Assembly (NCBI GenBank): GCA_016789745.1
Contig: JAEUQF010000272.1
Span: 1 to 45,472 of the forward strand
Source: Bryobacterales bacterium
Lineage (GTDB): Bacteria > Acidobacteriota > Terriglobia > Bryobacterales > Bryobacteraceae
Direction: 5' to 3'
DNA length: 45,472 bases
This document shows, one piece after another, positions 17,944 to 26,173 of the stretch. The notes below the pieces were generated by a model that saw only the letters and a program-made list of their open reading frames with translations, was not told the origin of the DNA and made no database searches. How positions within the stretch are numbered: the stretch's first letter is position 1; each line of letters begins with the position of its first letter. The position numbers and the translations under genes are program-made.

Positions 17944-18684
17944 ATGGCACGTACCATCGGACTCTGGGGCCGCTCAGAAGCAGGAAAGACGGCGTTACTG
18001 TATCAGCTTTGCACACATGTCACCCAAACCGGGTGGCAGGTGTTTCCGAACGAGGCCGCACGCCCCTTCTTGGAAAACGCGGCCAGTTTGGCGGCACAGA
18101 ATCGCTTTCCCCAGCCAACAGCTCTCGGCACTCGTGCCCAGGTCGTTTACGACCTATGCAGCCCTCAGGGCCAATCCGCATCCATTCACGTCACTGATAA
18201 GGCGGGCGAAGAGTTGGAAGAGCTAAGTGATGAAGTGACGGCGGAACTCAATTCGTGCGACGGCTTGTTATTGCTTTTCGATTGCATGGAACCACGGTCT
18301 CAGCTCCAGACCGGACTGAAACGCCTACTCAACAGTCTGCACATGGCCAGGCAGGCTGGCGCGGCACGTAATCCAAAGCCAATAGCCATTTGTCTCACCA
18401 AGGCGGACCGGCTAATGGAAACGGAGGCCGACATGCACTTGGCGATAGAACAGCCAGCTCGGTTTGTCAGCGAGCGGATTGACCCTGCGTTGGCGGTTAT
18501 CGCGGAAACACGGCTATCCTGCTTCCAGTTGTTCCCAGTCTCGGCAGCGGGTGTTTTTGTGAAAGAGGGGGCTCTCCGAAGCGCCACTTTCTTCGATGAG
18601 TCACTCTCGCCTCGTCTTGCAACCGGGGGCCGTGCGATCAACCTTACCGCTCCCATCGCGTTCCTTCTGGAAGGCAGGTATTAA
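17944..18684 (+). CDS. Small P-loop GTPase (double-GTPase-type), second copy
   Basis: The 246-residue protein has GRSEAGKT at residues 9-16, DKAG as G3, and LTKAD in the G4 place. It shares with the 13,405 product the LWG----GKT start, the WQVFP and RFPQ-T blocks, the CL-K-DRL segment, and a matching C-terminus (FPVSA-GV, a Phe/Tyr-Asp-Glu block). The two are diverged paralogues of the same GTPase. The P-loop here is GRSEAGKT rather than GPPSSGKT, so nucleotide handling may differ. The gene follows the coiled-coil gene by six bases and shares one base with the next start (TAATG). It is cytosolic by sequence and likely works with its own coiled-coil and associated protein. Confidence 0.83.
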   Translation: MARTIGLWGRSEAGKTALLYQLCTHVTQTGWQVFPNEAARPFLENAASLAAQNRFPQPTALGTRAQVVYDLCSPQGQSASIHVTDKAGEELEELSDEVTAELNSCDGLLLLFDCMEPRSQLQTGLKRLLNSLHMARQAGAARNPKPIAICLTKADRLMETEADMHLAIEQPARFVSERIDPALAVIAETRLSCFQLFPVSAAGVFVKEGALRSATFFDESLSPRLATGGRAINLTAPIAFLLEGRY

Positions 18685-19826
18685 TGCTGAATCTGGATTG
18701 GCCCGCGCTGCAAAATGGTAGCGTCTCGCCAGGAAAGGTGATTCGTGCCGAACGTGCGATTTCGGGCAAGGTGCATGGCACGGTCGGATTTCGCTGGATT
18801 GCGCGCAGTCCGGGTTTCGAGGGGGCGGCGCTTCGGGTCGATCGGGCACTGCTCCTGTCTCTGGAGGACGCGCCCGCCAGCATGCCCGCATGGCGTTTCT
18901 TCAAAGGCCATTACTACGCCGTTTGGGCGTACAGGAGTAGTGCCTCCGATGCGGCGGGCCGGTCCAATTTCCTTGAGAAGCAGATTCTGGAATGGAAGCC
19001 CGTTCCCGGAATCCCCCCAGTCGCCGCGGCTCTGGTTTTGCTAAACCGCGCCTCCCAGTTGACTGAGGACGATTGGATCAACGCCGCAGCCGATCCAGCC
19101 TGGAACGAGAAGGACCACTTCCTGGAGATTGAACCCATCGAGGAGCAACTGCAAAGCGAATCGCTATCAAAACTGATTGAAGCGGGCTCCACGGAACTGT
19201 CCGCTCTGCCGGCACCAGCCATCGAAGCATTCTATGCAGCCCTCCGCCTGGGAATAAAGCCTGCCCCCCTGCCTCACGACCGGAAGCCGCTTTCGCCGCT
19301 GGCGCTGGCTTGCCTGCTGCTTCCGCTTTCCAGCCAAACCGCCGACAGGCTGTCCCTCGCCGGCTGGACCCCCTCCACTGTGGTTGACCCTGGCGATGGG
19401 GAGCGCTGGGACGGAACTGCGCGGCTGGACAAGCAGCCCGCCATTGACCATATCAGCGAGGCCGACCGTTGCCGCGCCGAGGCCATTCGCACCTTCACGC
19501 CAGCTCTTGCCAGTCGGCCGCTCCCATCGGTGGAACGGCTACTTCAGTTCGCATCCGGCAACCAGCGGTGGTTGCCCGCGGACCAGTTACCGAAGCGTGG
19601 CGGGGACCTTACCCCGTTCGAAGAACGTTGGTTGCGCGACGCTGTGCGGCGGATTTGCCGAGATGCATCGGCAGATACCCAGTTGCCTGCGCATCTTGCG
19701 GATGCGAGAACACGGCACCTGCTCTTCAAGGCTGCGGTGCTGGAAGCGGCTTGTGCGCGCCTGTTCAATCTGAAGCCCACTGTGAGCCGTGTTGAGGAAG
19801 TGCTGCAAATGTGGTCCAGAGCCTAA
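18684..19826 (+). CDS. GTPase-associated protein (GAP1-like), second copy
   Basis: This 380-residue protein keeps the signature of the 14,154 product: GKVH-----RWIA-S-G near residue 30, A-Y-S-A-DA-GR---LEKQIL near residues 80-110, and PVAAALVLL. The middle and C-terminal parts are diverged and helical. No TM, signal peptide or enzyme motif is visible. It is the last gene of the rightward operon; its stop lies 19 bases from the stop of the facing leftward operon, with no hairpin terminator between. Its pairing with a GTPase gene, twice in the window, is the main evidence for a GTPase-linked role. Confidence 0.63.
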   Translation: MLNLDWPALQNGSVSPGKVIRAERAISGKVHGTVGFRWIARSPGFEGAALRVDRALLLSLEDAPASMPAWRFFKGHYYAVWAYRSSASDAAGRSNFLEKQILEWKPVPGIPPVAAALVLLNRASQLTEDDWINAAADPAWNEKDHFLEIEPIEEQLQSESLSKLIEAGSTELSALPAPAIEAFYAALRLGIKPAPLPHDRKPLSPLALACLLLPLSSQTADRLSLAGWTPSTVVDPGDGERWDGTARLDKQPAIDHISEADRCRAEAIRTFTPALASRPLPSVERLLQFASGNQRWLPADQLPKRGGDLTPFEERWLRDAVRRICRDASADTQLPAHLADARTRHLLFKAAVLEAACARLFNLKPTVSRVEEVLQMWSRA

Positions 19827-19845
19827 GGTATCCAGGCTCGCTTGG

Positions 19846-20907
19846 CTAACTTCTCTTCCACCCATACGCAGCCCCCCTTGCAAGCCACTTGGGACGCTGG
19901 TGTAGGGCAGCCACCGCACTTCCGCAATGAAAGTTTCCTTCCTGCCACGCCCACTCGGGCAACGAAGCAAGTTGGGCATACTGCTGGCGGGCATGCTCGA
20001 TGATGTCTCCTGTACCCGGCGTCGCTGTCTCCGGGCCGAGGAACAGCGTGGCTATCTCCACACCTTTCTCATGTAGCGAGAGGGCTTCCTCTTCGACCGC
20101 GTGCAGCCGGGCGTGGAGGTCACAGCCGGCCGGCGCGGGGTGCAAAACGGAATGTCCGGGCGAGTCGCCGCAGACAAGAACGATCTTCCTGGATTGCGAG
20201 CGCCACCCCGCCCACTGCCGGGCTTGGGCGAGTGCCTCGGCCAGCCCATCCACCCAATCCAATCCGCTTGCAGCTTTCAGCTTGGAGAGAGCCTCTCCGA
20301 GATCGTCCGGCGTCCGGTATCCTTTATCGCGGGCAAGGTTCGATGGCTGGAAGAGTGGTCCAGGACTTAGATCTCCCCCACCCGCCAAGTCTGGCAGTGG
20401 ACTATCGGAAAACGCGAAACATCCAAAGCGCGCCGCGAGGCTGCCCGCTGCGCCGCCGGCAAACGCCACTAGCTTCGGGTATAAGCCCGAAGCGTCCCCT
20501 TGGCCCAGTCGCAATGGCCGGCCAGGACCGGCGCTGCTCCTGCATGTGGCATCTACTAGCAGCAACAGGTCCACTGGTTCCTCTGCCCTGCCTGGTATCA
20601 GTGCGGCTGGTTCGAACTCGGGCGTTGCGGGCAGGAATACAACCTCGGCGCCACGGGCATGAACTCGCATCTTCCCGCTCGCCAACAGTTCCAGGTGCCA
20701 GACAACCGGGGTGTCCGACCCCGGCGGAACCGGCACCTCGGCGCGAAATGCGGTGCCCGGTCCACTGATTCCGATCTGCATCGCTGTCGCGCCAGCCACG
20801 GGAAGCAGGGAAACCGTGCACGACTGGCCCGGGTTCTCCACGGAAAGGGGACTCTCGATGGGGAGTCCGGAGTCCGCGTCAAGATGCTTAAACAGATACT
20901 GGCTCAT
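19846..20907 (-). CDS. vWA-domain protein with degenerate MIDAS
   Basis: The 353-residue protein has about 110 N-terminal residues of beta-rich sequence, then a vWA-like domain. The first strand LLLLVD ends in DATCRSS, where a full metal site would read D-S/T-x-S, so metal binding is doubtful. A second Asp follows in KIVLVCGDSPGHS. No signal peptide or TM helix is seen, so it is probably cytosolic, unlike the vWA protein at the window start. ATG 20,907 overlaps the upstream stop (ATGA), and it is the last gene of the leftward operon. vWA domains usually mediate protein-protein contact; the partner here is unknown. Confidence 0.7.
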   Translation of the reverse strand: MSQYLFKHLDADSGLPIESPLSVENPGQSCTVSLLPVAGATAMQIGISGPGTAFRAEVPVPPGSDTPVVWHLELLASGKMRVHARGAEVVFLPATPEFEPAALIPGRAEEPVDLLLLVDATCRSSAGPGRPLRLGQGDASGLYPKLVAFAGGAAGSLAARFGCFAFSDSPLPDLAGGGDLSPGPLFQPSNLARDKGYRTPDDLGEALSKLKAASGLDWVDGLAEALAQARQWAGWRSQSRKIVLVCGDSPGHSVLHPAPAGCDLHARLHAVEEEALSLHEKGVEIATLFLGPETATPGTGDIIEHARQQYAQLASLPEWAWQEGNFHCGSAVAALHQRPKWLARGAAYGWKRS

Positions 20908-21794
20908 TGGCCGTTAGAATCCGGTTTGCCGCCTGGCGTACCATTCTCGTCGGTACCCTTGTTGCCGCCTGCCCCCTCGACTTTTTTCTGGTCCTTCTTG
21001 ATTTTCTTAGTCTTATCCTCTTTCTTGGGCGTTGCTTTCGGCGTTGGCTGCGCTGCCTCGGGAGGTGTTGAATCTCCTTCTACTGCTTCCTCACCTTTGT
21101 CCGCGCCTGGAGTGCCGGCATCCTTCGTCGTGGCCGCGACATCGAGGCTTCTCAGACGTTCCGCGATTTGACGAGTTCCCCGCCAAGCCCCCACCGAGAA
21201 AAGCAACGAAAAGCTCACCAGCAGCGCGATGCCCCCAAGCGCCATCCACTCCCATCGCTTGCGCGACCCGCGCGTAGATCCGCCGGAGCTCCGTGGCGTC
21301 ACGCCTTTCACAGTTGCCTCCAGACTCGTCAGACGACTCTCATACGTGGGCATGATCAGGGACAGCAACACCGCAACACGATGATCCTCCGGGAGCCCGC
21401 CCAGACTCTCCCAGAATTGCCGCAGAGGCTTCTCCTGAGCGCTGGACGCGGGAATCAAGAGAGCCTCCCCCGGCCCCAGGCGCACATGAGAATCAGCCGG
21501 TTCCACCCAATTCCCGCTACCGGCCAAGTCCAATACCAGCAACCCTCGTGGAAGGCCCGCGCCCTTCGCATCCGAACTGTGCCAGCGCAACTCACCGTTG
21601 GATGCTATCTCAATGACACAGCAGGCATGCCCTTTGCTCGCGGCAACCAGATCGTCATAGCGCACCCCGGGCCCCTGGACACGCCCACGAACATCAGGGG
21701 CCAGCCAATACACCAGTTCGCCGCCCTGAGTTAAGCCTACTCTCTCCCAGCGCCGCATATCATCCGCTCCCCAAACAATCACTCGATGTTTCAC
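20904..21794 (-). CDS. Single-TM protein with lysine-rich tail
   Basis: The 296-residue protein starts with GTG overlapping the previous stop (GTGA). About 150 residues of mixed alpha/beta sequence come first, then a short linker, one TM helix (about residues 183-205, ALGGIALLVSFSLLFSVGAW) and a tail of some 80 residues dominated by Lys, Pro, Glu and Gly. No catalytic motif is recognised. By charge (Arg-rich before the helix) the N-terminal domain is probably inside and the low-complexity tail outside, which is an inference. It sits between the large GTPase partner and the vWA gene, so it may link the complex to the membrane. Confidence 0.65.
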   Translation of the reverse strand: MKHRVIVWGADDMRRWERVGLTQGGELVYWLAPDVRGRVQGPGVRYDDLVAASKGHACCVIEIASNGELRWHSSDAKGAGLPRGLLVLDLAGSGNWVEPADSHVRLGPGEALLIPASSAQEKPLRQFWESLGGLPEDHRVAVLLSLIMPTYESRLTSLEATVKGVTPRSSGGSTRGSRKRWEWMALGGIALLVSFSLLFSVGAWRGTRQIAERLRSLDVAATTKDAGTPGADKGEEAVEGDSTPPEAAQPTPKATPKKEDKTKKIKKDQKKVEGAGGNKGTDENGTPGGKPDSNGQ

Positions 21795-24700
21795 ACGAAG
21801 TCCTCTCCCTGCCTGCTCGGGGCAGTTGCCGTTGCCCTCTCCGGCCAGTTGTCTTTGCCGCCAAGCAGTATCAGCATGCGGGCCAGATTGCTCACCGCCT
21901 GATCAGCGTCACGGCCCGTGGCTCCGGCTGTCAACCGAATCGCCTTTATAAGCGCGCTTAGCCATGCCTCGGTGGGTGGATAAATCCCACAGCGAACTTT
22001 CAATACCTCCGCCACGACTCGGCTCAGCGATGCACTGGGACATATCGCAGCCAGCAAAACAAAACCCGGAAGCTCTCGCTGATAATTATGGGAGATATCC
22101 AGCCAACCAGGATACGTCTCCGCGGCACTTAGCAACGTCTTCCAACCGTGCCTCCCCAACTCGGTTCTCTGCTGCGGTGTCAATTTCTCACAACTCTGGG
22201 CCAACTCACAAAGCGGATGCATGCTCACGACGGATGCACTCCGAACAGCTTCCCAGAGTCGACTCCATTCCGGAGCTTTGGATTCGCCGGCCAGCAAAAG
22301 CGACACCAGCCGGTAGTACAGTGCCGTAGTGTCTCTTGGCTGCAGAAAGGAGGCCACGCGGTAGCAGCCAAGTTGATTCATTCTTGATGCAAGCTTGACC
22401 AAATCTATATTGCTGGTGGGCGTCTTCTCGTTTGCCTGGACAACTCTATCCAAGGCGCGCAGCTGGTCTGGCTTCTCCTGGACCGATATCCATCCCACAA
22501 GCGCGGTACGGAACATCTCGTTTGCCCAGAAGGCTTGTGGGTGCCCTGCATTCTCAGGCAACTGGCGCGCCCAGGCATCCACATAAAGCTGGTAGACCAC
22601 GTGGGATGGCGTCTCTAAACGTCGCATCAGCAGGTCTGCCTGCCGAAGATTGAGCCCGCGCGTCACAGTTCGGCTCGTAAGCATACGCAGGACATCCGTC
22701 GGCAAGCCATCCAGAAGCCGATGATCCTGAAATGCCGCGGGTCCTGGCCCTCCTGGCCGTACCGCCAGCCGTGCAAGGGCGTCCAGGTCCGTCATGATCC
22801 AGCCGATATCCGCTAGTTGTTCCTCGCGAAACCCAGGTATCTCTGGGAAGGTCTCCGCGATCTGCTCCAATACTTGACCGTTGGAGTATCCGCGGAGGTC
22901 GGCGATCACCTGCTTCCATTCCTCCAATCGCGGATGGTCTGGCCTCGACTGTATCCAGGCGTGGGCGGACTTCGCCAACTCCCCTGGCTCCAGCCTCGAC
23001 CGGCGCCTCCATTCCAGCCAGCAACCGCGCACAACCAGCATTCCGGTCGTCTTCGTCAACTGCCCCCCAGTCGACATGCGCTCATCCAACCACCTATACC
23101 AGTCGGGTGTGTCGGGGTTCTCAACCTGGTTAAATACCCACTGGGTCTCCAAGTGTTCCGACAAAAAACGAGACTGGCCGCCGAAGCACCAACCTAGCAC
23201 CTGCCCGGCTTGCCCACGCTGTTCGGCATGTTCCTGAACACTTCGCGCCAGGCTCCTCGCATCCAAATTCATTTCTGGGAAGCGCGTGTACAGTTCCCCA
23301 TAGGCAATCAGAACCGTAACCGCCGTCCCCTGTTCAGGTAGGCCGATCTGCTTGAGCGCCGGTCCTACCCCTGCCGGCAGGCTGCTTTGGCTCGCCATCT
23401 CCACCGCCCACGCATCTAAAAACAGGCGCCATGCCTTCACCGCCCAGGATTGGGCTGATACATTCAAGAACAACTTTGCCGGATCATTCGGCTTCAACAG
23501 CTCCGGTTGACGCCAATTCGCTGGCGGCGTGCCCTGTGGCAGCATCGCCAAAAAAGCCGCTACCATCGATTCGTCCCGAAGCACTTCCGCCACTACAGCC
23601 GCCGGCAGGGACAGCAGGCAGTCCGCCAGCGTATCCGCCTGAACCAAGCCACCCGGCCCGGTCAAGCCCAAAACCAGCTTTACGTGAGCCATATCGGGCT
23701 TCCAGGTATCGACGATCTCGCCATCCAGCGTAAGTTGCCGCGCGGCCAGATTGCCCCGAATCTCACTGCGAAACGCGATACTGTCCTCCGTGATTGCAGG
23801 ACTTAGCGCGATCTGTTTCAGCACTCCTTCGCTCAGCTGATTCAAGTCCGCCGGTTGCACCAGACGCTTCCAGTCCAGAACGACGCCGGATCGTTGCAGG
23901 GTCTCCGGCCAGATCGCTTTCGCAAACAGGTTGTCATGCGCGCCCGCGACGGTTGCCGCTAGGGCCAGGTTGTAGACAACTCGCAGCGAATCCCTCAACA
24001 CCTGCTCCGATCCGGTGCCCTCCATGCGCGGCATGCGCTGCTCGATCCAGCCGCTGAACTTCAGCAAGCACTCGGGATGCTTCGAGGCACGCTCCACAAC
24101 CGCCTGGGCGTACGCTCGGAACCGTAACCCTGGTGTCGCTCCCCCATGCGCTCTCCCGTGCCGGTTCAACACCACCGCGTCTGCCGGTATCGGTGCCATG
24201 TCGCTGCGAAGCACTACCAGATGCGGGTGCTGCTTTAGATCCTCGCGAAGATCCTTCGCGTTTACGCGAAGCAGAGCCCTTCTTCTGATAGAGAACGGCA
24301 GCGCTGCGCGAGCAAATGACGTGAGCCATGCCGGCAATCCACCATGGTTGAAATCCTCTCCGGGCACCTGCCAAAGGACCAACCGGTCCGACTCCACCGC
24401 CCAGTAGAGCCACGCCAGCAGGTTGGTCGCGGTCTCCGGTTCCGCGTTGATGCTCGCCTTCCATTGAGCAGCCGATGCGTTCGCCGCCACGAGCGGGCGC
24501 CGCACCCATTCCTCAGGCCGGCTCCAGCGCTCGTCGAACGCCGCCTCGTTTCCCATCCATGCCCCGGGATCCGACTCCGGATCAAGCCACTCCGACTGCC
24601 GCCACAATCGTGCATGCGCATAGTAGGTCTCACGCCGGTGCCCGCGCAGGTACGCAACAAACGCGTGATCCTCCAACGTGCCCATTGCCCAACCACACTG

Positions 24701-24880
24701 CGCGTCAGTCTGTGCCGTGAAACTGAGCCACCCGATCAGCGGCTGCATCAACGGCTCCTGCCAAACCTCCTCATCGACAAAGGTGTACTGGTTGCCAACA
24801 TCCAGGGCCGGTGTATTCGGCCCCTGCCCTATGCCCTGGGACCATGCACGGAAAGCCGAGTAAAGGGTAGGAAGTGGCAT
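21791..24880 (-). CDS. Very large partner protein of the third GTPase (possible GAP1-like)
   Basis: The 1,029-residue protein starts at ATG 24,880, two bases after the GTPase stop codon; an earlier start at 24,910 would overlap that gene. It is rich in Trp, Leu and Ala, largely helical in its last 700 residues, with no TM helix, signal peptide or known catalytic motif. A block near residues 195-240 (LPFSIRRRALLRV, then HPHLVVLRSD) recalls the middle part of GAP1-family proteins, but this is a weak match by eye. Position and coupling to a GTPase gene parallel the two GAP1-like proteins of the facing operon. A GTPase regulator or platform is the best guess; confident only that the gene is real. 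Confidence 0.6.
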   Translation of the reverse strand: MPLPTLYSAFRAWSQGIGQGPNTPALDVGNQYTFVDEEVWQEPLMQPLIGWLSFTAQTDAQCGWAMGTLEDHAFVAYLRGHRRETYYAHARLWRQSEWLDPESDPGAWMGNEAAFDERWSRPEEWVRRPLVAANASAAQWKASINAEPETATNLLAWLYWAVESDRLVLWQVPGEDFNHGGLPAWLTSFARAALPFSIRRRALLRVNAKDLREDLKQHPHLVVLRSDMAPIPADAVVLNRHGRAHGGATPGLRFRAYAQAVVERASKHPECLLKFSGWIEQRMPRMEGTGSEQVLRDSLRVVYNLALAATVAGAHDNLFAKAIWPETLQRSGVVLDWKRLVQPADLNQLSEGVLKQIALSPAITEDSIAFRSEIRGNLAARQLTLDGEIVDTWKPDMAHVKLVLGLTGPGGLVQADTLADCLLSLPAAVVAEVLRDESMVAAFLAMLPQGTPPANWRQPELLKPNDPAKLFLNVSAQSWAVKAWRLFLDAWAVEMASQSSLPAGVGPALKQIGLPEQGTAVTVLIAYGELYTRFPEMNLDARSLARSVQEHAEQRGQAGQVLGWCFGGQSRFLSEHLETQWVFNQVENPDTPDWYRWLDERMSTGGQLTKTTGMLVVRGCWLEWRRRSRLEPGELAKSAHAWIQSRPDHPRLEEWKQVIADLRGYSNGQVLEQIAETFPEIPGFREEQLADIGWIMTDLDALARLAVRPGGPGPAAFQDHRLLDGLPTDVLRMLTSRTVTRGLNLRQADLLMRRLETPSHVVYQLYVDAWARQLPENAGHPQAFWANEMFRTALVGWISVQEKPDQLRALDRVVQANEKTPTSNIDLVKLASRMNQLGCYRVASFLQPRDTTALYYRLVSLLLAGESKAPEWSRLWEAVRSASVVSMHPLCELAQSCEKLTPQQRTELGRHGWKTLLSAAETYPGWLDISHNYQRELPGFVLLAAICPSASLSRVVAEVLKVRCGIYPPTEAWLSALIKAIRLTAGATGRDADQAVSNLARMLILLGGKDNWPERATATAPSRQGEDFV

Positions 24881-24882
24881 TG

Positions 24883-26163
24883 CTACATCAGCAGGTTGTC
24901 GGAGTCGCACAAGGCAAGCAGTACCGGCAGGTCAACATGGGCAGGCGTGGGCCGCTGACTGCTGGAGCCTCCACTCTCTAAGATCGCTCCATCAACCGCC
25001 GTCACAGGAATAAACCAAGGTTGCTCGCCATCCAGCACCAGTCTGCCAGGGAGATCGCGAAGGGCCGGTTCCTCCAGTCGCGCGAATTCATCGCGGATGT
25101 AACTGGAGATTGAGCGCGCGACCGCGAGATACTCGGTCGCACCGGAACGGCTCGCCAGATGATCCCGCACGGTCTGTTCTACATGAATGTAAGTGTCGAT
25201 CCATTCCTGTCGCAAGGTGTACAATGCGCTGCGCTGGTCATCGCCATGGGTTAGCGCAAGTACAATCCTCGTCCTCTGCCGCCCGAACTGATTCTTCACT
25301 TCCTTGCGCAACTTCACATAATTCGCGAAAACTCTCAGGAACCCTTGCCACAGTCCCTCTCTCGCCGCCCAATCTGAGGCCTGCATATTGCTGCCAGGGA
25401 ATGCCACCCAGATCGGCAGGCAGAACACCATCACGCGGGCATCCGCGTAGGTATGCCAGATATTTGCCCGTAAACCTTCGTGTGTATCGCGACCCTTGTC
25501 CGCAAGGTTGAACGATGCGGCATAATCCTCGCCAGAGACATCGACAAAGGTGATCTTCATCGACTTATCGCGCGTGCCCCACCAGCCCGACGGACCATCG
25601 AACGTCAAGTGGAACCACTTCGCCGTGCCGGGATCCGTCGGAGGCAATTCGGTCCAGTTCTGGTAATCGCGATTGAATTGGTCCAGCGGGAGCATTTCTC
25701 CTTTGTCGCGGTCGCGGCCGGTGCAGCGATATAGGTGGACCGAGTTCGGCTTCATGAAGCGGGACAGCACGCCATACCGAGTGGGTGATGACAACTGATA
25801 GGCTAGCGCCTGAAATAGGTACGTCTTACCCGAATTGGTCGGCCCGATGATCCCGATATGCGAGTTACTCGCAGCCGCCGGGATCGGGGTGGTTTCCGCC
25901 ACCGACTGCTGCACGCGCGGTGCCCGAGTTCGCATCGCCACAGGAAGAGGCAGCGAATACTCCGTCGGCTGAGGCTGTGTGCCGGAAACTGAGGTTTCGC
26001 TGCCCGCACCCGCCGCTGCTCCAAACACGAGCGGCGGAGCTGCCGGAGCACCTCCCGGCTCTTCCGGCTTGCCCTGCTCGGAGGGGTCCTGCGGCGGCTT
26101 AGCTTCCGATGGCTCAAACAGCCCACCCCAATCGATGCTCTCTTTTTCAGGCATATCTGGCAT
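24883..26163 (-). CDS. P-loop GTPase with Pro/Ala-rich N-terminus (third GTPase)
   Basis: The 426-residue protein has about 100 residues of Pro/Ala/Glu-rich linker, then IGIIGPTNSGKT (P-loop, residues 107-114), a G3-like DVSGED after a hydrophobic strand (MKITFV), ALTHGD in the G4 place and PVTAVDG near the end. It differs from the two 250-residue GTPases: there is an insert between P-loop and G3, and no WQVFP block. It resembles the second double-GTPase family (recalled, not tested). AAGGAGG five bases before ATG 26,163 is a strong ribosome-binding site. The gene is coupled to the 1,029-residue partner and follows the multi-TM gene by ten bases. Confidence 0.8.
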   Translation of the reverse strand: MPDMPEKESIDWGGLFEPSEAKPPQDPSEQGKPEEPGGAPAAPPLVFGAAAGAGSETSVSGTQPQPTEYSLPLPVAMRTRAPRVQQSVAETTPIPAAASNSHIGIIGPTNSGKTYLFQALAYQLSSPTRYGVLSRFMKPNSVHLYRCTGRDRDKGEMLPLDQFNRDYQNWTELPPTDPGTAKWFHLTFDGPSGWWGTRDKSMKITFVDVSGEDYAASFNLADKGRDTHEGLRANIWHTYADARVMVFCLPIWVAFPGSNMQASDWAAREGLWQGFLRVFANYVKLRKEVKNQFGRQRTRIVLALTHGDDQRSALYTLRQEWIDTYIHVEQTVRDHLASRSGATEYLAVARSISSYIRDEFARLEEPALRDLPGRLVLDGEQPWFIPVTAVDGAILESGGSSSQRPTPAHVDLPVLLALCDSDNLLM

Positions 26164-26173
26164 GGAGTCCTCC

